DNA of 64,000 nucleotides, from assembly GCA_048013815.1 (NCBI GenBank), contig CM106586.1, forward strand, positions 12,772,001-12,836,000. Reading direction: 5' to 3'. Below the pieces are notes generated by a model. That model was given only the letters and a program-made list of their open reading frames with translations, was not told the DNA's origin and searched no databases. The stretch is from Setoptus koraiensis (Eukaryota > Arthropoda). The translations under genes and the position numbers were made by a program. Within the stretch, counting starts at the first letter, position 1; the number at the start of each line of letters is the position of its first letter. This document shows, piece by piece, positions 33,459-46,300 of this stretch.

Positions 33459-34610
33459 AAATAATAAATATAAAAAATAAATAAATTAATAAAAATAAAA
33501 TATAAAATAAAAATAATTAAAAAAATAATAATTAATATAAAATATAATAAAATAAAAAAATTAAATAAAATAAAAAATATTATAAAATAATAATAAAATA
33601 AAAATATAATAAATAAAAAAAATATAAAAATAAATTATAAAAAATAAATAAAATTAAAAAAATAAATAAAATTAATAAAATAAATAATAAAAATAAATAA
33701 AATAATAAATTATAAATAAAAATAAAATAAAATAATATAAAATTATAAATAAAAAAAAATATAAAATAATATAAAAATAAAATAAATTAATTAAAATATA
33801 AAAAAATATAAAAAAATAATAAAATATAAAAATAAAATATAAAATAATAAATAAAAATAAAAAAATTATAAATAATAAAAATAAAAAAAATATAAAATAT
33901 ATATTAAATAAAAATATTAAAAATAAAATAAAATATAAAAAAATAAAAATATAAAAAAATAAAATAAATAAAAAAATATTAATAATAAAATAATAAAAAA
34001 ATTATAAATAATAAAATAAAATAATATAAAAATAGTTAAAAAAAAATAATTAAATAAAAAATATAAATAATAATAAAAAATTAAAAATTATAATAAAAAT
34101 ATAAAAAAATAAAATATAATAAAAAAATAATAAAAAAAATAAAAATAAAAAAAATAAAAATAATAATAATATATAAATAAAAATAAATAATATAAATAAA
34201 ATAAAAAATATTAAAAATAATAAAAAAAATAAATATTTAAAAAAAATATATATTAAAAAAAATAAAAAATTAAAAACAAAAAAATAAAAATAAAAAAAAA
34301 AAAATAAAAAATAATTTAAATAATAATAAAAAATAATAAAATATAAAATAATATAAAATAAATAAAAAAATAAAAAAAAAATATAATTAAATAAAAATAA
34401 ATATTATATAAAATATTAATATATAAATATTATTTATAAAAAAAATTATTAATATATAAAATAAAAAATAAAAAAATAAAAAATATTATAATAAAATATA
34501 TTATTTATAAAATAAAAATATATAAAATAAATATATATATATATTAAAATATATATATAAAATTAATAAAAAAAATTTAAAAATATATATAAAAAATAAA
34601 TAAAAAAATT
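33459..34610. repeat. A/T-only low-complexity block at contig edge
   Basis: About 1150 bases containing only two G/C bases. It is A-rich on this strand, with T mostly in runs of one to three and no fixed period. It begins exactly at the gap and ends abruptly at ordinary sequence (34611). It is either an AT satellite or, more likely, a poorly resolved AT-rich tract at an assembly end. Confidence 0.9.
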
Positions 34611-35930
34611 CTGTCGCAACAAATCGTAGTCGCTATCGACAAGTTCGCTTGTTTCTTCAGTCCAATACAACACAAATCAGCGGCTGAAATAGTTTTGTTT
34701 GTCTCTTGTCTCTAATGTTTTTGTGAATCAAATGAGCCATGTGCAGATTTGACATTGAATGATTGATTGATTGGTTCACCGTAAAGCATTGTTGCAAATA
34801 TTCATCCATAAATCCATCAATGGTTATCATCATTAGTATCATTGGTTATCACGATCAATGTTCGTCACAACATTTGCTCAATTGTGTGAATCTTGTGACT
34901 ACCTATCAATTTGACACTTAAGTTTTGCTTATTCTCACTTTTTTTTTTCTCGCATGCTCTATCAATGGAGATGCTGCTAATTAGCTCTCCGTGCTACAAC
35001 AAACGATAGAAAGAGCTCTAGGCATAGAGCGATTCCAATCAAGCCATTCTAATATGACATTAATTATTTATCTATTATTGTTTTCTGGTGAGGGAAGGGT
35101 GCGATTGGCGCCAACAATTCACACATCGCATTAATATTTAGACACAAGCTGTAATCAATAATTATTATGACAAGATTGCGAAATGAAATAAACACTTTTT
35201 CACTGATTGCAATGCACTAGTTTGTTCTATCTCTTACCTCTGACATGATGGATATGACAAACAACTCAATCGACGCATTGGGCGCATTTATACCATTTCA
35301 CGCATTGCATAGTTGCGAGTCTAATAATGTCTAATATCAGATAAATTACACGATAGTTTTTTTGCATTCGCTTCCCAGCTCAATTCATAAATGTAACTGC
35401 GCCCACGACAATGTGACTGCTCGACGCTGGGTTTTAAATTTGTGATTGAGTTCAATCAATTCATGCCACTAACAATCGTTACAGGCGTAGGTGATTGGTA
35501 AAAAACTAATAATTACCTAATTAGATTTGAATAGATCAACGCCAACTTGTTAGTACTAGTTGGCTAATGATGAATTAAACTATACACTTATAGGCAATGG
35601 TGAATGGAAGAGACAAACTTCAACTATCAATAGAATATAACCAATTGATTGACTATCACAAACATTTTCGTTGTTGTCTCATTTATTGCGCAATCATTTG
35701 GAAAACTCAAATAAGTTGTGAGCTATTACAAAAATCATCAATGCAATTATAATTTAGATGGAACATGCAAAACCTAAATGCAAGAATAAGGAGCCGACAG
35801 TTGTTATTGTAGATGAACAAATACAAATGAACACACAACGCAGCCAACGAAACATACAAGCAACACAAGAATCGTTCCAACAAAGACAATTTTATTCAGT
35901 GACAAGCTAGTTGATACATGTAATAACCAG
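34611..35930. other. Non-coding sequence upstream of AstC
   Basis: No gene-like frame is seen. It is moderately AT-rich unique sequence, presumably upstream control DNA of AstC. Confidence 0.5.
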
Positions 35931-35935
35931 CAACG

Positions 35936-35943
35936 TATATATA
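35936..35943 (+). promoter_or_regulatory. Possible TATA box of AstC
   Basis: TATATATA about 300 bp before the AstC start codon, with a TCATTT initiator-like sequence at about 35978. The spacing is a little long, so this is tentative. Confidence 0.3.
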
Positions 35944-36233
35944 GGTCAATTGGTCAAAATAACAAGTGTACAAGTGTCATTTAGATCAACTAACTAAATT
36001 AGAACACACATCAGTGACAAACAAACGACAGATGAGTTTAATTATTGTAATCAACTGTTGTTTTACATGCTTGCAATCAATCAATCAGATACGATTATTG
36101 ATATAACGATACGCGGATGTGAATCGCTAACGATCGGTTCTATTGTCTGTGTTGTTGTTGTTATTGTGGCGGCATTTATTTATGCAACACCCAACAGACA
36201 ATAAATTGAGAAAATAGATAGAAAAAGAAACAA

Positions 36234-38336
36234 ATGTTATCATTAGCTGAAAATACTATTGAATTTGAAAGCAACAACAGAATCATGCATTCGCATTGGC
36301 CATCGTCACATGTTGGGCCCGCCAACAACAATAGATTATCTGTTGTCGGGGGCGCCATCATTATTCTCATTATAATGTTGAGCGCCATTGTTTTGGCAGT
36401 CGACAGTAGAGATTTGTTTGAAATTAAGTCAATGGCAGGTCAATGGAAAAATCACAAGCAAACTGACACAGATGATAGCTCATTGATAAGACCGCAAACT
36501 AGAAGAAATCAACACAACATAGACCACGCAGACTATTCACAATGGAGCAACATTGAATCTGGAGCAAAATCACCGGCATCATTGGTGTCGGGCTCCAATC
36601 ACGGTGTGGGGTCTTATTTCGGGCAAATACTGAAAAACGGTTCGTTAAACTATAGGCAACAGCCGGCGCAAAACGCACGCAATTACCGGGCCTCAGACGA
36701 CAACTACGCCCAAGATGAAAGGCAAAAGGTTCACGCTTTCAGAAAATCATTGCTAGAAAAAATGTTGCGACAGTACTACGGCAAAATATTGGGCCAAACT
36801 CTGCAAACACATAGGCCCACAATAATTGAGTCTCGCGTTGTGTCTAAACGTCACAAGGAGCTGGTGCCGGACGCGAGTCAGGCCCCATCCCTGTCTGACA
36901 GATTGGTGCCAATTGTGTGGGCGCCAGCAACAGCCTCAACTGTGCCAAAGCACCCCATCGAGGACCATTACCTGTCGTTAGTGGTAAGTATTAGCCAGTT
37001 GACTCTGACAGTTGACAGTTCACAAGAGTCAACTGACTGAATGTGGGTCAATTGACTGATCGCCGGTCGCTTGGCGCCATTTCAACTGGCCAATTAGTGG
37101 TCTAATCGAGACTAATCTCGTAGCGAAATTGACGAATTGTTTGTCAAATATCTGCGCATCTAATCTAATCCTCCCCCGCCCCCCCAATCGTTTTTTCTCG
37201 TCACGCAAACCAACGATTGTTGTTGTTGTCAATGCTTGATGTTTTAACAGGAACGCAGCAACGCTCAAGGTCCGTTTGACTATATTGCTAATGCTGGCGC
37301 CTCGAGTAATGTCAAATCAATGTCACCAAACAGAACACGGCTTATTGCTGGTGCTGATTCAGTGCCCACATTGACGGCCGATAGATTGGTTCGTCGAGAT
37401 GACAGCGACAACGAACGCTATCTCGAGGCCATTCTCAGCGCGATTGCTCACGATCACATATTGCACCCGCACACGGGCGCCACATCAATGGATGATAAAG
37501 ACAACAACGCACAACAAACAACAACGACAACAGCAACAACAACAACAACAGGTGCAACTCAACGAGGACAACAATTATTGGCGACAGACAATAAGCAATC
37601 GTCTTACGATGGGGCTGACACTTTGTTGCTCGAAACTAATGCCAACAGTTTAGCGGAAACCGTTACTCAACCGCCAGATAACGGCACCAACAACAACAAC
37701 GACAACAACAACAACAACGACAACAACAACAACAACGACAACAACGACGACAACAACAACAACGACAACAACAACGAAGGCACCAATGACAATAGTGACA
37801 TCAAGATAAACGACGACGACGACACAGTGAACAACAATGACATGAGTGACAGTAACCACGCCAACCACCGACAACAAGCGGCAACTGACGGCGCTGTCAA
37901 TGATGCCCTCATGATGGCAAATGATCTTTTGGGTACACTTAGTGCAGATAACGCTGTTGTTGCAACACCGGATATTGGATTGATTGCGTCATCGGAACCA
38001 TTGACAGCATCGAGTAACGGTTTTCGGTTACGAGGCATGGCACATAGCAACATGGCGCATCTTAGGCAACCTCAACTGGCTCTGACGACACTAGGGGGCG
38101 CCCTCAATAACAACAACGACAACAACAACAACAATGATAATAATAATGATGTTGCTATTGACGATGTTATAACCATTCCGAGACATCAACAACATCGCCA
38201 GCATGAGTCGGCGTCGTCGCCTTCATTTGCATCGTCACTGGCGTCACCGTTAACTTTTGACGCCAATTATCCTAAGAGACAGATAAGATTTCATCGGTGC
38301 TACTTCAATCCTATTTCCTGTTTTAGGAAACGCTGA
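36234..38336 (+). CDS. AstC: Allatostatin-C preprohormone
   Basis: Two exons, 36234-36983 and 37251-38336, are joined in phase 0 across a 267-bp GTAAGT...AACAG intron. The C-terminus encodes KR|QIRFHRCYFNPISCF|RKR|stop (mature peptide at 38280-38324). This matches the highly conserved AstC pattern: N-terminal Gln that can cyclise, one Cys-Cys ring, PISCF end and no amidation Gly. The known role of the family is inhibition of juvenile hormone synthesis and gut or myo-inhibitory signalling via somatostatin-like receptors. A hydrophobic segment (VVGGAIIILIIMLSAIVLAV) serves as signal sequence; starting at the second ATG (36285) shortens the long N-region. A conserved-looking helix (FRKSLLEKMLRQYYGKIL) precedes the intron. 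The precursor is 611 residues, several times the usual size, swollen by poly-Asn/Asp runs (37690-37800 and 38108-38150). Confidence 0.93.
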
Positions 38337-38434
38337 TAAACAAAAGCGATGAATGAAATAATGGAAAAAATTGATTGTTCATCATGAAAACAACTATTTT
38401 TGTGATGAATGCTCACTTGAACACCGTTAGTTGT

Positions 38435-38478
38435 TTTATTGAATTGATGGGCTAACAAGAGAGCATCAATTCAATAAA
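38435..38478. terminator. AstC poly(A) signal inside a perfect inverted repeat
   Basis: TTTATTGAATTGATG (38435-38449) and CATCAATTCAATAAA (38464-38478) are exact reverse complements, so AATAAA is present on both strands about 140 bp after the AstC stop. It may form an RNA stem or work in both directions. Confidence 0.55.
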
Positions 38479-40106
38479 TTAGCAATTGTGAGCCCTCTCC
38501 CATGCCAGCATTTGGCTGACACTTGACTGACACATGGCTGCATTTTTACCGCATACATTGCACCTCATATCTCAGAATGAATGGAAACTCTCTACTTCAT
38601 AATCATATCATTATCGCCATCATCATCACCGTAATCATCTTCGTCGCCGGCATGATCAAAATCAGCATCAGCATCGTCGTCGATGGTTAGTCATTACAAT
38701 TTATATCTGCCATGTATGGTACAATAGTGGCTGTTTTGACTATTTGATTATTCAATTATCATTATGCACATATCATCGATAATCTGATTGATTTGCGCGC
38801 GAAAAAATCAATTCAGATTATCGCCACTCGGGGAATTATTCATAATTTAATCGGTACTGGCTACAAGCAATACAATTAACAGTAATAGTATACGATGTGT
38901 CGTTACAATTGTTGATCAATCAATAGCTCACGTGAATGATCGCTTGCTTCGTAATCAAATAACACTTAGAATCATAGATAAAAAAAAATTAGACAAAATT
39001 GTCAACAACAGATATAATTAATTGTGCCGGGCCAAAATATTACTATATTAAATATTGATATATCGGGCCAAAGTATTCAGGAGACGCCATCCTTTGTCGA
39101 CAGTTTGTTAGGCTCTATCGTTTGCCCTGAGTCACTCGAGCTCATCTGACAATGAAGAGCGTTTTTTATGGGTAACTCGTCAGACCTACACACACATGCA
39201 GGATGAGATCTCGATGAAGTTACTAATAATGTTGATTAATAGAATAATAATGTTGATTTATTGACCCTATCTCCTCGCTTGCAACCATCGCGCTATCTAT
39301 CAAATAAAAGTTAAATCGTGATTGCTGAGATTGCTAGTTGGCTTAGCGATTAAATGAAATCGTTTGTTGTGCGCATGTAATAAAAATACAGGTACAAATA
39401 AACTGAAGAAATTCTTCACACAATAAAATTCAACTTTAGTTTCGATTGGCGGCGAGCAGGCAATCTGTCGAAATGATTGGCTTTTTCGGATAAGGGCGAA
39501 TAAGGGTTGTGAATTAGGGACTTCATTGGACGAAACTGTTTCGCGGATTAGCCGGCGCACGTGGTCGAACAATTTTTTTTGTACCGCGTGATTGATGATG
39601 TAATTTGAGTGGTCTGAGTAATTTGGTTTACATATATATTATAATAACTAAATTTGCTTGTATATATAACTAATATACGTTGCTAGGACCTCCAAACTTG
39701 CGGAAAATTCACGAATTTATCAAAACCAGCTATTTCGAGAGGGCGCCCAATTCGTCACAAAGCGTATGAATCATTATTTTGAGTGCTGCCACACTAATTA
39801 TCCTAATCAACAGCACCGTGCGGCCATGAAAATTTAATTCTCTTGGGCCTGGGCAATTGACAATTTTTCTGTGCTGATTCTCTGAACATAAAAATTGTCG
39901 AATGCCCAGGCCCAAGAGAATTAAATTTTCATGGCATAATTATCTGCGACAGTTGGATAGAACAACGACAACAGCAGCCGCAACAACAACAACAACGACA
40001 ACTACAACAGCGACGACAGATTAAACTCTAGCATTGATTGGTGGATGCGGCTTGAGAGTTGGGAAATTATTAAATATTCCTCGTCACTCACACACACACA
40101 CACACA
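38479..40106. other. Non-coding spacer left of the LTR element
   Basis: AT-rich unique sequence without credible genes. It contains a 111-bp foldback (39824-39934), a (CAA)n tract near 39985-40000 and the CA microsatellite (40088-40106) that the LTR element entered. Confidence 0.5.
39824..39934. repeat. Foldback / MITE-like hairpin
   Basis: Arms of about 45 bp, from CCATGAAAATTTAATTC to its exact complement at the right, pair almost perfectly around a loop of about 20 nt. It is non-coding. It could be a young foldback transposon or a hairpin-RNA source. Confidence 0.8.
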
Positions 40107-40259
40107 TGTCAGAGTCGGACTCAGCATTATGGCTGAGTCGAGACTCAAATATTAAGTCTATTATAAAAGAGAGAAGGATGGCGAGAAGCCATCATTATGT
40201 ATTTTGGTATTGTATGAATAAAGACATAGAAAAAGTATATAACAAGGCTTTGCCTAACA
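40107..40259 (+). repeat. 5' LTR
   Basis: 153 bp, starting TGTCAGAGTCGG and ending GCCTAACA. It contains a small inverted repeat near the start (GAGTCGGACTC / GAGTCGAGACTC) and AATAAA. Confidence 0.93.
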
Positions 40260-40392
40260 TGGTGCGGCAACCAATGCTAAATGTAACAAAAGTTTATCAT
40301 TGGCACCGTACGTATGAAATTAACAATCTAACACAACGTGAATCAACCAAAAATAACCACATAAAAGCAAGATAAAACAAAAAAAAACAAAT

Positions 40393-43300
40393 ATGAGTGA
40401 CTACGAAGAAGATAATGAAGACGGAACCCAACAGGGAAACCTTCCTCAAAACGTCTCAATAGACGAGATAGCGACAACATTAGCAACAGTAATGAAGTCT
40501 AATTTGACTAAAGAAGCAAAGCAATTCGTCGCGAAGGTTCTGAATGACGCAAAAGCGTCATCTTCAAAAACTTTAGAGTCACAACCGAGTGTTCCCAGCA
40601 AAATTGTTGAGAAAAAGGAATACCAACAACCGTTCGTCGACCCTACTAAATTGGTCAGAAGACCAAGAATGTTTAATGGATCTAACAAGGATGCACGACA
40701 ATGGTTCGATGAATACGAATTTTCGTGCGAGTTGAATTCATGGGACGATGAAAGCATAAAATGCAAATATTTTCCAGCTTACCTGGAAGGCTCAGCCCTC
40801 GTCTGGTATAAAAACTTCGTAAAACTACCAGCTAGAGCGGCGGGCGAAAACATTACGTGGAACTTCATCACTGAACGATTCCACAAAAATTATTTCTCAG
40901 TGATGAACAAAGCGAAAATTGGGCGTCAAATTGACAACAGGCATCAAAAAGCCGATGAACCTGTAAATGCCTTCATCACGGAGATGCGCGGTTTACTACA
41001 ACTGTATGATCCGTCAACAACGGAAACTTGTCAAGTCGAAAAAATAAGGGAGAGACTGCGACCTGCGTTTCAAAAATTCGTTGCAGTTAACAACCCACAG
41101 ACATACGACAAACTCATCGATTTATGCATAAAAGTAGAAATGGGTGAAGAGGCCGAACGTAGTAAAAATATCGCAATCGTGGTCGAAAAAAAAGAAACCA
41201 ACAAGTGGCAGAAACAAACAAACGACAAACGAAATAAAACTCGCGTCGCCAAAAACAAATCTAGCCACGACAAGAAAAACAACGACCAAAAATGCACTCG
41301 ATGCGAGCGTCAAGGCCATCTCAGAGAAGAATGTTTCGCCAAAACTAAAAGCGATAAATCGCCGTTACAAGACACGCCACCGTGTTCACCCCCACAAAAG
41401 AAAAACGTACCGAAACCCAACGACCAAGCAGTATCAAAAGAACTAACTCAAGAGGTTACAAAAATTAAACACGTAGCCATGATTGTTGGAGCTATCGGAC
41501 CAAGCCTAGGCGGCTACATCGAAGTTCCTACCGTAATCGGTGGTATACCTATAAGTAGCATGGTAGACACAGGAGCACTGGTGTCAGCAGCCATGAGTGA
41601 AAAAGTTGCCTTAGATAAGCAGTTCAAAATTGAACCGTATCATAGAAAAATGGGCCTCAAAGGCGCAAACGGCATCAAGCTCTGTATGCTAGGCGTGACT
41701 ACCCAATCTACATCGATCAGGCTTAACAACTCAACAAAAATACTGAACGTGGAATACCACGTAATTAAAAATCTTCCGGTTGACGTTCTTATCGGCAAAA
41801 AGACATTAGCGAGGTTGCGAATGTCCATACATTGTGACATCTCAGGAGACTCGTTATCATTTATCGACGACGACCAAGAAGAAATTGCAAAGCTTCGTAA
41901 CGCCAAAACCGAGAATATGGCGACATCCGCCTTGTGCAACATTGCCTCGGTGGAAAATATCCCACCAAAGAGTGGAATAATAGTGTCGGCTAAGAACTAC
42001 AGTATACAGCCACGTACACAACAGTTCATCAACATAATTGTCGACGCGAACGAAGACTTCACAACTAAACCGGCTAACGAGGTAATCGGGTTAGAAGTAG
42101 CTAATGGAATCTACGCACCTGAAAATTCAAGCTGCGACATACTTATTATGAATTCAAAAATAGTACCCGTTCATATAAAGAAGGGAGCGATAGTAGCACG
42201 CTACGAATTATTACGAAAGGTCGACGAAGACATATGCGATGAAGTTAACGCAATAGTCGAAGTAGACGACGATGGATCAGTGATCGAAATTGGCGACGAT
42301 CTAGACACTCACCAAATTGAGCAAGTACGACAGTTGATGCAAGAATACAAAGCAATATTCTCCTACCAAGGAGAGATAGGCTCGACAAATTTGTGCCAAC
42401 ACGATATCGAACTTATGCCGAACACCTCACCAATAGCAGAGCCATTGCGAAGACATGCCCAAGTCGAAAAAACAGCCGTGAAAGAGCAAATTGAGGATAT
42501 GTTGAAAAACGGGATTATCGAACCGTCATCATCCCCATGGGCTAGTGCCTACGTGCTCGTAAAAAAGAAGAATGGTAAAATGCGCTTCTGCGTTGATTAT
42601 CGCAAAGTCAACGCGGCCACGAAGAAAAACGTCTATCCGCTACCACGGTTAGACGACTGTTTAGACTTCATGAACAACAAAGTGTACTTCACATTGCTAG
42701 ATTTCTCGTCCGGGTACTGGCAAATACCGCTAGCACCAGGAGCCAGAGAAATAACCGCCTTCCGGACGTTCGATGGGCATTGGCAGTTTAAAGTGATGCC
42801 ATTTGGTCTAACTAACAGTGGTGCGTCCTTCCAAAGAATGGTCGACGCACTATTCTCTGGATTGAAAAATGACCAATTAATGGTATTCATTGACGACACG
42901 TGCATAGCTTCCCCATCGTGGGAACAGCATGTATCGACGTTAAAAAATGTTTTTGCTAGAATCAAATCAGCCAATTTACGGCTTCAACCAGCAAAATGTG
43001 TCATAGGAGCTACGTCTTTAAAATTTCTAGGACACAAAATATCAAGAAACGGGATTCAACCAGATGATGAAATGGTGAAAGCTATTAAATGCTTCCCAAA
43101 GCCGACCAATATCACGCAAGTAAGACAATTCCTGGGTAAAGCGTCTTATTATCGACGGTTTATCCCAGGATTTGCAGAAACGTCAGCTCCTCTGATCGAA
43201 CTTACGCTAAAAAACGCCCCGTTCATATGGAGCAACAGACAAGAGCACGCCTTCAACAAATTAAAACAAGCACTAAGCTCGGAGTTATGTGTGGCGTGTT

Positions 43301-46300
43301 TTAATCCACTACTACCAACAAGGTTAAAGATCGACGCAAGCTTGAATGGGTTCGGTGCCATCCTCCAGCAACAGCACACTAAAGGCTGGATGATAGTCGC
43401 AGCAGCTTCGCGTCGGCTGAACGACAGCGAAAAAAGGTATTCTATAACTAAGTTGGAGGCAGCGGCTCTAATGTGGGCATTGGAAAAGTACAGAGCGTAT
43501 CTGTTGGGGCGACCAGTGACAGTGTTGGTAGATCACTGTGCACTTTGTGTGCTAGGTAGAAAGAAGCCAATGTCCCCACAATTAGCAAGATGGGCCATTA
43601 TACTCAACGAGTACGATTTAACGATCGAATACGTGAAGGGAAAGCTTCACGCCGACGTCGACTGTTTGTCGAGAAACGCAATCAACGAATATGATCCAGT
43701 AACAGAGCGAGCAATTATATTTATATGCATGATTATGCCCACTGACGCGGACGAGTGGACAGATCGTTACACTAACTCAGTGGAAGCTCAGGCTCTGTTA
43801 GCAAGAGCAGCACAAAACGACTCTGTTAAGACTATCAACGGAGTAATATACACCAACGATGATAAGTTGTATATACCGTCAGACTTGCGCAAAAACTTTC
43901 TCTTCAAAGCCCATGACGATCTATTATCCGGGCACGGCGGCCGTACCGCGACATTAGAACGGCTAAACAAAGACCATTGGTGGCCTACCATGAAAGGAGA
44001 TGTATATAACTACGTCGATTCATGCACAACTTGCCAACAAAGGAAAGTACCTAGGCAAAAACCACCGGGTCATATGTCCTCCTTTGAGTGCTTCGCAATA
44101 TTCGAGTTAGTTGCAATAGACTGCATCGGACCTTTGCCAGCATCCGCGAAAGGCAATTGCCATGTTTTTGTTGCAATCGACACATTTTCTAAATATGTCG
44201 AAGCGAAAGCGGAGGATGAAATCACCGCAATTAAGTTCGCTAAGTTTTTAGTGAACAATGTGGTTACCAGATATGGTTGCCCACAGAGCATCCTAACAGA
44301 CAATGCTCAAACCTTCGGAGCAGAGGTAGTAAAAGAAATATGCCGACTGTTCGCAATTAAGCATTTAAAATCGACACCGCTCCATTCGCAAGGCAATGCA
44401 ATTGTGGAACGGGTCAACGCCACAATTGCTGACAAGCTTTCCATGCTCATCAATAGTAGCAATGTATTCAACAAAAATAATTGGGACGATGCATTGTCTA
44501 TGATAGTGTATGCGATTAACACAACGAAACACACGTCAACAGGCCTCGCACCCTATGAATTGATGTATGGTCGTAAACCAACACTATTGAGTGATTCGAC
44601 AACAATCGTAAAAACAAATGTGCACCAATTGTACGCTCAACTGGCAAAACTGCAATTAGAGGAAAACATAGCTATCGCAATAAACACCAACGCTGACGTG
44701 CGTGATGCGTCTAAACAAAGATACAATTCCAACAGGAAAGATATCCATTTCAGTTTAGGAGACAAAGTGTGGGTATTGAAAAAGTTAGCTAGAGGGGCTA
44801 AGTTAGACAAACGCAGCGAAGGACCATTTACGATAACTGCCATCAAAGCAAATAATGTCTATGAACTCGAAAGTGTTAACAGCAGTAAAAAAATTACACG
44901 CCACGTATCAGCTCTTCGAAGAGTAACTGATAGAGCCAATTCAAACGCCAACGTTTCGAGCGAAAGTGAAAACGATAATAGCAGTAATAGCAACCAACTG
45001 CAATCCCCTGCCAATCAAACCATGTCCAGGTCATCGAGCTCGTCGAGCATCAACTTAATAGTAACTGCGATGTTCGCAATGCTAGCGTGTACACCAGCAG
45101 CAAGCTTCAGTAATCTACAACCCGAAACCCCGGTCGTTTGGCGGCAATTGAACTCAGTCATAGTGCAGGGAATTAAACATTGGGACCTTACCGTCACGGT
45201 GGTATCACCTTGCCGCGCATTGGAGGGCGAGTCAAGAGAACTATGCAGAAATTATTTTACTAAAGAAATAATCGACCGTTTATACAGTGATTGGTGCGTA
45301 GCACACGTCGAAAGCACGAGTCGTCAATTGGCCTTTATCGCAGGAATGGTCGTGGAATATTGCTGCACCAACCTCATAGTAGCCGGATGGCACTATTTCA
45401 CCGGAGGTGAATCCGTAACTGCACAGTTACGAACGATCAAAGACAAAGTTTACGCGGTAGAGAAAGAACAAACAATAACAAATATAAGAAAAAGGGCCGA
45501 AGATAAATGGTATAAAACTCTAGCAGCACGAGTAGACAACAATACAGCAATGATCCAAGAGATCGCAAATAAAATGCCTGTCCGGCTATGGTTGTCGATA
45601 TACATACAAAACAGGATAGGTATAACGGCTGGCCAACTAGAGCAAATCATTCGAGATTGGAAGAGAGGTACCGTGTCTCGCCAGCTAGGTGTATTTTTAG
45701 GAAGCGACGAATTAGCCAACATTGACACGGAGTCATCCGTTGCGCGATCCTGTCACAGATTGGATGACGGCATACTAGGAATCAAACTATCATTCACGAC
45801 AAGGATCGTGGATAGGAAGGCTCACGTGCTCAAGGCCGACCCCTTCGAAATTTACACTAACCTCACTGGTAGGCCTTGCCTGAGCAAGTACAAGGGCAGC
45901 ACGCACGTACTAGTGAATGCAACATCCAATTGCATCACCTCCTTACCTGGATTAACGGTAGACTCCTATGTAAACGCCAATTGCAGCGAGAAAGGTTATT
46001 CCTCTAAGCTCGACCAATGGCAAGATGTGGCCTGCTTTCCTAACCTCAATCATATAGACCCGAAAGAGGAGGTAAAGACGACTAAAAGTAAGGTTTACAT
46101 CTATTGCATGGGCAAGACAATTAAGATAAACGGTCAAGTAAAGAAGTGCCCGCCGTTTGTGTTCAGTGTTAAGCCTGATTTGGAATGGGCCACCGAACAC
46201 CATTCATGGGCGACAGTGGTCAATCAATTCAGCACCGAGAACGACATCATCGACCCCAAATGGACGTCTTTGTTACGTGTCAGTTCCCATCTAGAGGACA

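Noticed and set aside
31642-33480. 612-codon frame running through the N run
   Set aside because: N codons are not sequence, and the far side is A/T-only DNA on another contig. Only 31699-32958 is supported.
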